DNA of 64,000 nucleotides, from positions 116,981,509 to 117,045,508 of the forward strand of contig CP136068.1 of NCBI GenBank assembly GCA_032622095.1, in the 5' to 3' direction. Shown one piece after another: positions 21,132 through 32,006 of the stretch. This stretch comes from Siphonodentalium dalli. Its lineage: Eukaryota > Mollusca > Scaphopoda > Gadilida > Siphonodentaliidae. Made by a program: the position numbers and the translations under genes. Within the stretch, counting starts at the first letter, position 1, and every line of letters starts with the position of its first letter. Below the pieces are notes generated by a model. The model searched no databases. It saw only the letters and a program-made list of their open reading frames with translations, and was not told the DNA's origin.

Positions 21132-22062
21132 CCTTCTGTTACTGATGGCAACTGGTTCTGGATGACGACGGTCCCGTCGGACTATAGCGACATACCAAAG
21201 CCATCTGGTCGAACTGACCGACTGGCGGAAGCAGCTATGTCGGCCATCAGGGCTTGGTTTAAAATGTTGAGGAAGGGCGGTTCAACACGAAACCTGGAGG
21301 ATTGGGAGCGAGGATGGCAGTGCAGATCCACCCAACCCATGACCATCACCAAACAAAGGCAGCCAGCTCTTAACCAATCCTTGGAACAGGAGACGAACTA
21401 CTCGGATGAGGTTACCATCTCACCTCCGTCCACCACGATAGGGCCTACCGGCGACCACAATCCGAAGACTCTAGCGATACGAAAAATAGACTTAGCCCCT
21501 TCAAACCTACATGCCTTGTGGGCGGAGGGAAAGACGACATACAGAGTCAACCTGGCGCAAGATATCTACACCAATCCAATCAGGATGTCTGCTCTGATTC
21601 GCCGGATGACAGTGTTACGAGAAAGATGCCCGGGACCTAATTAGCAGCGGTGCATTGCCACCTTTTCCCACAGCGCCCAGCGATGGACAGAAGAGACTGG
21701 GATAAGTCGAAGCGGGAGACCTAACACTGAAATGGCCACCGAAATATTGGATGACAATGACGGGGGATCGGAGACTCCAGTTTGAGTTTATATCAATGGC
21801 GTTGGAACACGAAACATCGGACACATTCCATCGTTCCGATATCAGCGACAAATACAACATGCTAATCTTTCCAGGGACGCCACCGCTAAACAAGTCAAGT
21901 GCTGCCACCTAATGGCACGTTACTACTTATTTAAAACTGTGAGAGATATATCCCTGGGACTGACCAACGGAAAGGAAGCGGGACTAGTATTTGACCAGGT
22001 GAGGAATTTCAACAACAGTGACATGATCACAGACAGTCTCACCAACACCATCAAGGAATAGG
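21126..22062 (+). pseudogene. third coding region of the LTR element, unrecognised
   Basis: Three successive coding-like blocks follow pol. The first, about 21126-21644, is an open frame of some 170 codons that is hydrophilic with Trp-rich patches (GNWFWMTTVPSDYSDIPKP). The second, about 21715-21910 in another frame, contains KWPPKYWMTMTGDRRLQF and YNMLIFPGTPPLN. The third, 21912-22061, runs from MARYYLFKTVRDISLGL to TNTIKE and a stop. Balanced codon content and the lack of low complexity suggest one former protein of about 300 residues broken by frameshifts. No transmembrane segment or furin site typical of an envelope is obvious. I do not recognise the family. Its first codons abut the foldback insertion. 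Confidence 0.45.
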
Positions 22063-22449
22063 AATGAGACTGAGACCACAAGAATCCGAAGACAAGAAAA
22101 CCAAATTGCCAAACATAACTTAATATAATGTATCATCACCCTCATTAGAACCACCAAACCCATTGCCAGTCATTCCCATTCATTATCTTACGTGTATACA
22201 TCCATCCGTCCAACATTTGACATTACAACTCACTATCATCTTCAGCTTATTATCATCTTACACCCATCCGTCAAACTATGTCATCCCAACTCACTATTAT
22301 CTTTTAACCTTCAGCTCACTATAATCTTACTAATTTCATCCAACTGTCATCCTCACAACTCGCAGTACATGCACCTCATGATCAGCCCACATCGCTGTTA
22401 TCATATTGTAAGTTATATATAGTAAGGATCCAGGAGGATCCAATTTATT
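22063..22449. other. retroelement 3' non-coding region
   Basis: Pyrimidine- and A-rich, with loosely repeated CATCCGTC, CTCACTATCATCTT and TCATCCTCACAACTC words (about 22195-22400). No coding motif is seen. Confidence 0.4.
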
Positions 22450-22463
22450 GAGTGGGGGGGGGG
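22450..22463 (+). promoter_or_regulatory. polypurine tract of the LTR element
   Basis: GAGTGGGGGGGGGG lies directly before the TG that starts the 3' LTR. This is the expected place and composition for the plus-strand primer. Confidence 0.65.
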
Positions 22464-23375
22464 TGCGTGTGACACCCTATGTGTATTACTTGTTGTAAAT
22501 AAGCATTCATTTAATAACCTTTCACATCCTCACTAAATATGAGTCGCAAAGTACAGTTCCGAACTTTATCAACATTATTCAAAATGATTATACTGGAGCA
22601 AAATTAATCTAATTGGTATTTTATAATTGTTTCAAGTAATATTAAGTATTATTGTGCATTTGGGAGTATGTTATATATTAGTATGCACGCCTCCATGTCC
22701 TCCATCTATTTTGAGCAAAAACATTCATCAAATATATTAATTATTAAATGTCGTTCACACCAATAATTATTTCGTGCCATTGTCATTTTATGGTTTGAAA
22801 TGAATTATGCATATCGCATGATGTTCCTTGATTCGCTGCATTTTGGATGTTTTGTTGAGCATTTTCCTGTGTATACTTCGTGTGCTTCGTTCGGCTGCGA
22901 AGGAATGTTGCTATCATTTCGTCTGTACCCTGTTTCAATTGTTGTAGGCCGCTTCATTGATGTATTGTGACTTAGTTATTTCAACTCTTGTCATTTATAA
23001 CTACTAATACTGTTATATTTCCTTTCGTATATTAATTAATTCAGTATTTGGTTGGAGTTAAAGCGCTGTCTTAAGCCGATTTGGGACCAAGCGATGAGAA
23101 AAAATAGTTTCATATAGTCATGCGCTTCGTCCTTGAAAAGTCTAAGGGCGCCAACTTCAACAGTAAATAAGTTCTCAACTTCAACGGGGTTATATTGTAT
23201 TCATAAAAGTTAGTTATGTATGTTAACTATTTAATTCTTCTCTTATTCAGACTAATGACCGATATTAGGGATCTATTTTGTGGTCGCGTACTACTTTAGT
23301 TGAAACTCACATTTGAATCCTTTCACCGGAATCCGTTCAACGGCAAAACTGTACTTGGCAATTATCTAACTAACT
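22464..23375 (+). repeat. 3' LTR of Ty3/gypsy-type element
   Basis: Starts TGCGTGTGACACCC after the polypurine tract and aligns to 13511-14375 through most of its length. It lacks about 245 bp present in the 5' LTR around the TATA box, and the 5' copy lacks some sequence near 22620-22900. The level of divergence shows an old insertion. Confidence 0.85.
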
Positions 23376-24278
23376 TGTGGAAGTCCGTTCAACGGAAATT
23401 AAGGATGCATATAGTAGATTTATGAGCTGAATAAATCCGTCCAACGGGAAATAACCTCATGTGTGATTGGTTGCATGTAAACTATACTCCGTACGCCATA
23501 TGCGTACATGGCACGTGACCCCGTGGCCCACCAAATCGGCCACGCACCCCAGATATTGACCCGAGAAATCGCGACCCTCGCCACACAGTCTGGTCTTTCC
23601 CTGACCCGACTTGGGGATTTGGGAGTTTTTTGGCAACTACATCACCTCCCATCCATATACAGCTATGGGGGTCTGTCTGCTACAATATGTCAAATCTAGT
23701 TAAATTGGAGCTTAACAACTGATATTTCATGGATAAGTCTACTGTGTGACAACAGTGACTCGAGAGTCAAGATTGAGTTCACTGTCCTGAGATGTTATCA
23801 ACTTATAATATACTACAGCCAAATAGCCAAAACACATGATCGGTTCACGTAATAGCTTGTAGAGAAAATTAATAGCTCACTGGATATGCAGGGGTATGCT
23901 GGGATATGTATAATTTGTTTTTGTAAAATTGGATGTACCTTTACATGTACATTTATACTAGTGTTTATGTGCACCTATCAGCTTGATTTGTTACTATATA
24001 TGTCCACTACATGGATGCATTAGAATTTCCATTTAGCAATATGGAATTTGAGCACCCAATTAGAACTAGTATACTCTAATTACACATTGACCTGGAAACT
24101 CCAATGCATTTACATGTATGTGGTAGACAAATGCCTATCAGCCAGTAGTTGCCTGCATTAACCATTTTTTTCAACGAAAGGAGACTGTTTGGGTGGGTGT
24201 AAAAATAATTGGGATGCAGAATAAAAACGGCATACCTTCCTGCAAATTTTTACTACCCCTCCCCCGGAGACAGACGGA
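23376..24278. other. no supported feature
   Basis: Contains further CCGTTCAACGG and CCGTCCAACGG words next to the LTR end (23385-23450), so the element may extend slightly further. The rest shows nothing I recognise. Confidence 0.35.
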
Positions 24279-24340
24279 CATAAGGGTAAGCAGACGACAT
24301 CCAGAGCGCGTAAAATGATGTGTCCTTTTCTTGGTGTTAA
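24279..24340 (+). repeat. short relative of the 8.2-11 kb tandem segment
   Basis: GCAGACGACATCCAGAGCGCG and the following sequence match the start of copies A and B (8218, 10348), with a preceding GACGGACA block that also precedes copy A. It ends where the next MITE begins. Confidence 0.6.
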
Positions 24341-24837
24341 AGGTGACATGCAATGGTTTTCATCATTTGGCTAAAAATTAATTCAATTGGTCGCCGATTT
24401 GGTCAGAACACATAACCCGCAAACGCGATATTTCACCGACGCGCATATCTGCCGATATACGCCGTCAATGTTTCAGCGTTTTGAGATAGATTTCCCGTTT
24501 CACTGAAAGAGTCATGACTTATCTCACCATAGTTTGTGACGACACGCATTGACAAGAGAAAGTAGAGTTGATGGCCTATCACAAAATTGCTTACAAAATC
24601 GGAAGCTAATGGTGTACTGTAACACAGGACGCTCATTTATAGACGGCATTGCTGTTACATCTATCCGTACGTCACAATTCATGGGAGATAAGACGTTTTG
24701 TCTTTGCGCAAACTTTTATTTGGGAAGTTGGCGTAACGGCGATTTCTTTTCGCGTTGCAACGTGTTGGAATCAGGGCCGATCATGGCACATTGATATGAG
24801 GGGCATAGACCAATCTAAAAACCGTTGCATGTCACCT
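24341..24837. mobile_element. 497-bp TIR MITE (MITE-3)
   Basis: Termini AGGTGACATGCAATGGTTTT (24341-24360) and its inverted partner with one substitution (24818-24837). Flanks are TTAA on the left and TTAT on the right, compatible with a decayed TTAA duplication. The interior shows no transposase motif. The short frames inside have no recognisable domain. Confidence 0.7.
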
Positions 24838-24849
24838 TTATTAAAGGGG

Positions 24850-25350
24850 CTGATGACCTTGAAAGTAGGTTCGTGCGAAATAACATACATTGTAATAGTT
24901 TGTAATACAATCGACAACAAGTACATGGAAACATAGATCGACATTGGTTCATATTTTCATTATTAACATCTCTCCAATATTGAAATTTCTAATCTTAATA
25001 TTCATTCTTATGTAAACATTAATATCAGTAGAAGTCGAATTAGTTACCAAATAACAAAGTTTAATAAGAAATTGACGACACATTGGAAAAGGTCAAAGCA
25101 TTGAAAAATATTCTGAAAACCAAATTAAGGTTAGAATAATTGAACTGATTTGACTACACGATTAGCAGTGTTTGTTGACAAATCTCTGTAACAGTTTTTT
25201 TTTACAATACATTTGTTTCTGCACGCAATATTTCATTATATGATAACTATCAATAATCGAAATTGAAACAATGTTATTACAGACTTTTATGTTTTGCACG
25301 TTTACCCACTGCGAGTTCATTTGGGTCCCTTTAAAGGCACATTGCGGTTT
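24850..25350 (-). mobile_element. dispersed family MITE-4, inverted copy
   Basis: Reverse complement of the family seen at 35264-35770 and 26761-27860. Shared blocks include AAAGGGACCCAA near the start, ATTATTGATAGTT, TTTTCAGAATATTTTTCAATGC, TTTGACCTTTTCCAATGT and TACATGTACTTGTTG-like DNA. It starts next to a TTTAAAGG motif. Non-coding. Confidence 0.7.
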
Positions 25351-25402
25351 GAGCTCCAAAAGAGTTTAACTTTTTGTCTAAAAACAACAATTTGCACATT
25401 AA

Positions 25403-25648
25403 CTGTCTATACAACTACTCATTGACGGATAGTTATCACTTAGGAAATGTTCAGTTAATGAGTTCAACAAACGAACTTGAACTTATTATCTGAACATTCC
25501 CTCCGATAAATAGCACTTCTTCTCTATTTATATTATAATATATCGTCTTACTTTTCTTGAAAAAAGCCATCCAGATGAATAATAGACCATTCCAAAAGTA
25601 TACCTGTACAATTAACTGAGTGGAAGATTCCATTTTGTATAGAAAGGG
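25403..25648 (+). mobile_element. MITE-1 copy
   Basis: TTAA precedes a decayed 5' end (CTGTCTATACAAC). The internal inverted repeat and AATAATAGACCATTCC follow, and the 3' end is TATAGAAAGGG followed by TTAG. The central palindrome is shorter than in the 38.8 and 55.9 kb copies. Confidence 0.75.
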
Positions 25649-25964
25649 TTAGTGATTGATTGTGGTTTAATGTCGTTTTCAGGAACTAAGGCCATATCAC
25701 GACAGTGTGCCAGTTTCAGTGGTGGAGGAAATCCACACACGGCTAATCTAACAGAGATTCCAATGGCTGATAAACTCGTCGACCATTTGCAGCAAACTAC
25801 CGGCCATCGGCGTGTAGCTGGCAATTATAATAGTTAACTAGAAAGCGTTGAATGCGGATTGGAATATCAAACTACTAGAATACTCAAACCTAATTTGGTC
25901 GGAAATTTCCAAGAAATGTGGTGTCAGGCATGAAATCGTTAATGATGTTCATGAGGAGAGCTGC
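25649..25964 (+). repeat. possible dispersed repeat
   Basis: Begins GATTGTGGTTTAATGTCG followed by TTTTCAG, then a CCATATCACGACAG block. I have the impression that similar wording occurs in interspersed repeats of marine invertebrates, but there is no second copy in this window to test it. 25850-25960 shares words with 425-600. Confidence 0.3.
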
Positions 25965-26190
25965 GTTGGTGTAGCATTAATGATCCTATGGCAATGCATT
26001 ACCTTATACATGCGAGTCTATGTAAGAGAATTCAATGGCTTACAAGGTTAAGGTAAATATTGGTAGGCCAACTTAGTATGTTATATATGCGAGGCTCCCT
26101 ATGGGAGACTCGCATGTTTAAGAGAATGCGTTGGCACAGGGTTTTCGCTAAATTTCAGGAAGCTCCATTCACGGACGGGTTAATTTTTTT
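25965..26190 (-). mobile_element. double-hairpin foldback element, copy 3 (inverted)
   Basis: Reverse complement of 16246-16495, including the spacer, the outer GGAAGCTCC-type flank and the GATCATTAATG block at the other side. The hairpin arms are more diverged than at 20926-21131. Confidence 0.65.
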
Positions 26191-26198
26191 CATAATCC

Positions 26199-26365
26199 AT
26201 TCTCTGATATAAGCGAGTCTCTCGCATATGGCCGAGAATAAATTGACCTAACAATGTTTACCTTGCGATTGTAAGCCAGTGCATTATCTTATATTAATAT
26301 GCAGGGCTCCATATCAGACACTCGCATATATATCAGACACTGGCATAGGATCGTTAATGTTGCAC
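26199..26365 (+). mobile_element. double-hairpin foldback element, copy 4
   Basis: Plus-oriented and strongly decayed. ATTCTCTGATATAAGCGAG starts it, CTAACAATGTTTACCTTG is the spacer and GGATCGTTAATGTTGC is the right flank. It lies back-to-back with copy 3. Confidence 0.55.
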
Positions 26366-26760
26366 CAGCTGGTCTCCCGTCAAAAAAGTTTATCACATAT
26401 TGTGGCCATTGTGGCCAAAGTTGGGATGAGATACAAAAAACTCCCATGAGACTGCCAGAAAAGATGATAGAAGTGAATACGGGGTGTGTCGCGTTGTTAG
26501 TCAGATCAATTTGGTGTCTGGAATTCGGTGTCGCTGGTTTGCCTTCCCATTTGATCAAGTCACTAGGCAAACAGTGATGTAGGAGTGATCCTATTTCCCT
26601 GTTTATGTTCGTGATCGTAAATCCACTCTAGCCACTCAGTCGTCCAAGACAAATTCACAAAGAAAGGAGTAATGCCATAACGCGAAGAAATCCCGTTATT
26701 GTCGGTCGTAGTCGGGGGATCTGCTAAATGGATGGAGTACTCATGTACGGAGTGTTTTAA
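26366..26760. other. no supported feature
   Basis: A 92-codon plus frame and a 93-codon minus frame overlap here. Neither has a domain I recognise. Confidence 0.3.
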
Positions 26761-27860
26761 TTAAAGGCACACCAGGCTCCGAAGTGTATTAATGTGCAAA
26801 CAAAATAAATAACTCTTTAAATACATCACCACAAAGAACGTGCAGAAATAGATGAAATTTGGTCTTATATTTATTATTGATAGTTCTCCAATAACGTAAT
26901 TTGGCGCGTGTTCGTGTTCAGACTACTGTTATGTAAGCAAACGAAACTTTACATGGATTCAAATTTAATTTTTGAGACAGTGCACATTTTTGGTGTGGTA
27001 TTGACGTCGGACTTTGAGTCGCATGGCGCGCTCGCCGTCATGGGCCGGGGTTCGAATCGAATCGAAAAATTATATTTGCTTCTAAAAATAGGCGCCTGGT
27101 GTGTTGTATAGTCCCAAGCATGTTCAAAGAGCAATGCTCGGCATGTTTCCGGAGGCATAAATAAATATAACATGCTACTGTGCTATATCTCCTATATATT
27201 TACATGGATTGGCAACAAACATCGTTAATCTTGTAGTAAGTGGATGGGATTTTTCAGAATATTTTTAAATGCTTCGACATTTTCCAATGTTTACCGTCAA
27301 TGTTTTGTTAAACCTCGGCAACTTATTGGACTTGTATCTGCTTGTATCGGTAATTACGCTGTTTACAATTATTTTAATGGACATCATGGACTTGTTTTTC
27401 GGTATGATATTTAGAATTTAGCTCCCATGCACTATGCACACCTGGGGAATGTAGCATTCTACTAACATCGCCAAAAAATTCAAAGAAATCGACCAGACCA
27501 CTCCATAGGAAATATCGTCTGAACTACGGTCAATTGTAAATATTTACATCTCGTTTCGGGACGCAACTATCGGCGATAGACTAACACAATTGATTTTGTC
27601 ATCGAGAGTCATTGCTTATAATTAATGAATAAGAATGACGATATGTGTTGTCAATTTGGATTAATATTCGCAAAAATAACTACTTTGACCAAGAGTATTC
27701 TCAATATCAAGTTGGTCACCCTAACGGTGTTTTTCACATCACTTTAACATGCGAAATCTCATTATTGGAGTTGTTCAAAATGAAAATAATAACAAGTCAA
27801 TCTATTTACATGTACGTGTTGATGATAGTTGTGTTTCGCACTTTTCTCTTACTTTTGCAT
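26761..27860 (+). mobile_element. MITE-4 family copy with insertions
   Basis: Starts at TTAAAGGCACACCAGG. Blocks shared with 35264-35770 include TTATATTTATTATTGATAGT, TTCTCCAATAACG, TTTTCAGAATATTTTTAAATG, GACATTTTCCAATG and CGTCAATGTTTTGTTAAACC. It is about twice as long as its relatives because of inserted material, including the tRNA-like unit at 27003-27175. Confidence 0.6.
27003..27175 (+). mobile_element. possible tRNA-derived SINE
   Basis: The stretch GACGTCGGACTTTGAGTCG, then GCGCGCTCGCC, then GGGGTTCGAATCG has the layout of a tRNA head. There is a box-A-like region, a GCGC-CTCGCC anticodon-arm side and a consensus box B (GGTTCGAATC). A roughly 100-bp unrelated body with CAAGCATGTTCAAAGAGC follows, ending in AAATAAATATAA. 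It interrupts a MITE-4 copy. No second copy is present in the window, so the family cannot be confirmed. Confidence 0.45.
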
Positions 27861-27863
27861 TAA

Positions 27864-28152
27864 CCCTTTCTATACTAAATACCAATTGATGAGTAGTTAT
27901 CCCTTAGGAATTGTTCAGATAATTAATTCAACAAAGGTCGTTTGTTGAAATTATTATCTGAACATTTCCCACATATGAATATGAATCATTCTGCTTTTCT
28001 ATTTGTTTTTCTGTATGCCGTCTGTTTTTATTAACTTAACCATCCAAGTGAATAATAGACTGTTCCAATGTAGTTTTATTAACTGAATGGGAGAATCCAT
28101 TCTAAGCTTCAAGATAAAGCTTTTAGTCAATAATGCTTTAGTATAGAAGGCG
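27864..28152 (+). mobile_element. MITE-1 copy with TTAA on both sides
   Basis: TTAA (27860-27863) is followed by CCCTTTCTATACTAAAT. The central inverted repeat CAGATAATTAATTCAACAAA pairs with TTTGTTGAAATTATTATCTG. The 3' end TTTAGTATAGAAGGCG is followed by TTAA (28153-28156). It has about 35 bp of extra sequence near its 3' end. Confidence 0.8.
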
Positions 28153-28779
28153 TTAACGTACGAGGCGCGCCAGCTTGAACGATGTTAACATTCTATTAGG
28201 AGAGATCTATATACTAGTAATTACATGATTGATTCGACATGGTTCAATTGTCCAGCAATACTTTCAATTTGTTTTGACGTCGGAGGCGAAGTTACGAACC
28301 AAGCACTAAACATGCACCTAGCATAATTGATAATTAGCGAACCATAACTTGTCCATTCTTATTTTAGATTGCGCAATATGGCACATAAATGTCCGACAAC
28401 TATCCCAAAAACCGCATCGAACATACCCATAACCTGTCTGCACAGATAAGTTCAACAAACGACTAACTTATTATTTAAACATTCCCTAAATAAATATGGC
28501 TCATTCGGCACTTTTATTTACGTGTCCTCTGATTTCTTATAACGTCCATCCAAAATGAAGAATAGATCATGCCAATCTAACTTTTATAACTGTGATCGGG
28601 AAAATCAATTTAGCAGAGAAAGGGTTAAAGTATTGGTCGGACCAAAGACTGGTACTTAGCTGATAATGTAAACCGTTAAGTCGTTGCATATATCAGCATC
28701 CATGTATCCCTCACAGAGAGATATGCAAGAACAAAACGATATTCACACATAACACAATCATCAAAACTACAATTGTCAG
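28130..28779 (+). repeat. 650-bp tandem duplication, unit 1
   Basis: Both units begin with ATGCTTTAGTA, go through CCAGCTTGAA, GATGGTTCAATTGTCCAGC, a GCGCAATATGG block and a truncated MITE-1 copy (28433-28624), and end with CAGCATCCATGTATCCCTC and GAGAGATATGCAAGAAC. The duplication therefore took place after MITE-1 had inserted. Confidence 0.85.
28433..28624 (+). mobile_element. truncated MITE-1 copy (in duplication unit 1)
   Basis: The 5' third is degraded. The 3' end AGAGAAAGGG is followed by TTAA (28625-28628). Confidence 0.7.
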
Positions 28780-29385
28780 AGATGCTTTAGTACAGAAAGT
28801 GTTAACTTAAGAAGCGCACCAGCTTGAATGATGTTAAAATTATGTTAGGAGAGAGCTACCTGCTGGCCATTACGTGACTGGTCCGAGATGGTTCAATTGT
28901 CCAGCAATACTTTCAATTTGTTTTGACGTCGGAGTGGAAGCTAAGAACCATGTACTGAACATACACCACAGCATTATTGATACTTAGCGAATCATGGCTT
29001 GTGCGTTATTTTAGTTTGCGCAATAATATGGCACATAATGCCCGACAACTATGACAGAAGCCGCACCAAACTACCCGTAACCCTGTCTATACTAAAGCAT
29101 AATTGTTGAGTTATTATCTAAACATTCCCTCAATAAATATGGCTCCTTCTGCACTTTTATTTATGTGCCCTCTGATTTTCTCAGCTTAACGTCCATCCAA
29201 AAATTAATAATAGATCATTCCAATGTAACTGTTATAACTGAACGGGAGAATCAATTTAGTAGAGAAAGGGTTAAACTATTGGTCGGACCAAAGACTGGTA
29301 CTTAGCTGATAATGTAAACCATTAAGTCGTTGCATATATCAGCATCCATGTATCCCTCACAGAGAGATATGCAAGAACTTTCGGA
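28780..29385 (+). repeat. 650-bp tandem duplication, unit 2
   Basis: Second unit of the direct duplication, diverged by many substitutions and small indels. The sequence directly after both units shares the AGAGATATGCAAGAAC end and then differs. Confidence 0.85.
29081..29270 (+). mobile_element. truncated MITE-1 copy (in duplication unit 2)
   Basis: Keeps the 5' terminus CCCTGTCTATACTAAA that unit 1 has lost, but lacks one arm of the central palindrome. It ends AGAGAAAGGG followed by TTAA (29271-29274). Confidence 0.75.
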
Positions 29386-31485
29386 TTCGTTAGGGTTAAT
29401 GTTCATTACTGTTTTGTTTGATAGTGCACAGCAATGAGTGCCTTTTGTTACCCATTAAGCCATATCACCTAATCAATTGGCAGATGATCATACCATACCT
29501 TTGATTCTCATGTGCCCCCGTTACAATATCAATTTGGGATTTTGAATTAGGTTTCCGATTTTTGTTTAGCCAAATAAATTGTTTTAGGCCACTTTAGAAT
29601 TTGGCCACTGAAAACGTGAACCCTGGCCACCCGTCTTCAAACGATGGAAGACCAGAGATAATATATCTCTCGTAAGACCGACGTGGGCTATAAGCTAGCC
29701 ATATATGCAGGTCGTTCATTTATCGTCCAAAGCGATACGGTCGCACTATTATAGTATCACCAAGAGTTATACACTACTTTCTTTCACAGCATGCATCCCA
29801 TGCACGACAAACAGGGTGTGGTTTTGGGGGATTATTATCGCTCGCAGTGGGGCGGTGAATCTATAATGTTAACCAGTGTACACGTGGGGGATTCGTTGAT
29901 CATGTTTATTTCATAGTTTATAGAGAACTCACACAGTGTGCATCCGTTTCAATGAAAGCCTTTTACGGTTTAAACCACCGTTTGACTTCACACATACAAC
30001 CAGTTTAAAGACATGGTGGACGTCAATGAACACTGATAAGTTATTATCCAAACATTATCCCAATTGGAAGAATGTAGCCATTAAGAGGGAGGTAAAGTGG
30101 AAAATTTATTATTTTTCTCCCATAGGATTTCCATGTTAAACATTTGAAACAAAATCCTGACGTCATAAATTTTAGTACATAATCTATGAATGTACCTTCA
30201 TATAATTCATGACTCCATCTAGTGACAAGGCGTCGTCGATTTTCGAAAAACGTACCCATTATCGAAAGATCACACTTCAAAAAACTTTACGAGCAACAGA
30301 AATTGGGGAAATTCTGTCAGCCATTGGTGGAGTTATCGTTCCTGTGTTGAGAAATGTGCTTATTTTACGATGTTGAAAATAAAACGAGCTGGTTGTTATG
30401 ACAACACATGGTCCATAACACAATTGGATAATCGTTTGTTGAGTAACACTGTATTGTTTTCATAACCGATCGCGCCATCGATTACTTACAGTCGGCATCA
30501 AGTTTTACGAAAAATATCGAAGGAATTTCGACGTAAACATTAACAAGCTATGCAATAAACAGATCACTCCGCCGAAATAGTTCCGAATATACATAGACGA
30601 TATTAAGTAATAATATCACATAATACGTAATGTTAATGTCAAATACTTACACCATATGGCAGAAAAACGACACCTCGTCATTATTAAATGTTGATATCAT
30701 CTGTCTTGTATGGTTTAAAATACCGACCGCGTGATTGAAATTTGGCGTAGTTACATCTAACGTGGTTGTTCGGCGACACTCGCCTACCTGATAAATTCTC
30801 CCCGCGAAATAAACTTCAAGCTAATAAATTGTCAAAGTTTGACCGGTAAGGAATCAATTTATTGATAAAACATAGTATATACGTGTGTGTTAGATGCATC
30901 AGAAGTTATTGACGATCGCTTCTTTGATCGACACGTACAGCTTAACATTGAAAAGTGAATATATTGTTTGTTTCCAGCCGAAATCGAAACTCATGACGAA
31001 AGGTAAACAGGAAGTATGAAAAGCTATTTCGCTGTGCATGATATTTGGGACTGTACATTTTTGCATACATGTATTATTGATAGTAAAGTGGTGCTGCATA
31101 GTTTTTAGAAATAGTTCTTGCAAATGGATGTCTTTTTGGGTGGTTTGTTTACATATATTAAGTTCAAATTTCTGGAGTTTTAGGTTTGAAACTAGGAAAT
31201 CTGCTACGCGTTGTCACTTCATGGGAGTATTAGCTACATGTTGATACCTCCTGTTGGCTATTTGATATTCCTACCAGAGAGTATTTTCGTCTCAAAATTT
31301 TTGTGTTGTTTTGACGTTCAAATACATCTTTTTATTACTTATTACATTTATTACTTATCAAAAATACTTAATCTTGGAATATTGTAGTATGTCTATGAAC
31401 AAACATATTTTTTTATTTTTTGGTCATTTAAAACAAAAATGCATGGATTTCAACCGGTCCCCATTTCTGGAATTGTGCCTCTTAA
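29386..31485. other. no supported feature
   Basis: About 2.1 kb without gene or clear repeat. 29800-29870 shares CAAACAGGGTG, GGGGATT and CTCGCAGTGGGGCGG with 33540-33620, a short dispersed relation. Everything else looks unique and AT-rich. Confidence 0.35.
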
Positions 31486-32002
31486 AGTTACGGGCGGTGT
31501 TGGCGGTGGGTATGCTGTTCAAATATTCCGTCAAAAACCGCCATAAACAGAAATAATAGTAAAATATAGACATACCTTGTTCTTATATCAGAAATATGGC
31601 ATTAGCAGTACGTTATTGTCAATTTTTTCCTTTGTTATGTAAACAAAAGCAAAAAACCTTACATTCCCTGGCTTTTGTTTAGATCCGGATATGGCAAACA
31701 CAAAGAGCGTTATTTGTTACTGTTTTCCTGATATGGAAATAATAAAGAGCGTTTATATAAATTGTGTGTGTGATTAACCAATATAATTGCGCTGTGTTAT
31801 GTAAACAGTAAACAGAAGCAGAACTTCTCTAACACGAGCAGGTTCTTGTTTACGTACACCACCGTTCGTATTGACGACAATATACTATTTACTCACTGAT
31901 TATGTTTGGCATATGAACAAAACTATATATAATTTAATATTCCTTCTGTTGATAGCGATTTGAACAAATATGAATATTCCGCAACGAACGCCGCCCGAAC
32001 CT
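31486..32002 (+). mobile_element. TTAA TIR element (MITE-2), diverged copy
   Basis: TTAA (31482-31485) and TTAA (32003-32006) flank an element with decayed termini AGTTACGGGCGG and CCGCCCGAACCT. Inside are the family's GGCGGTGGGTAT, TTGTTATGTAAACAAAAGC, AAAGAGCGTT and CTGATATGGAAATAATAAAG blocks. It is the most diverged of four copies. Confidence 0.8.
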
Positions 32003-32006
32003 TTAA

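Noticed and set aside
24158-24936. Several 60-95 codon frames
   Set aside because: Most lie inside the 497-bp MITE. No domains or splice sites.
27003-27070. Functional tRNA gene
   Set aside because: Box B is good, but the head does not fold into a convincing acceptor stem by eye and the body continues as a SINE-like unit.
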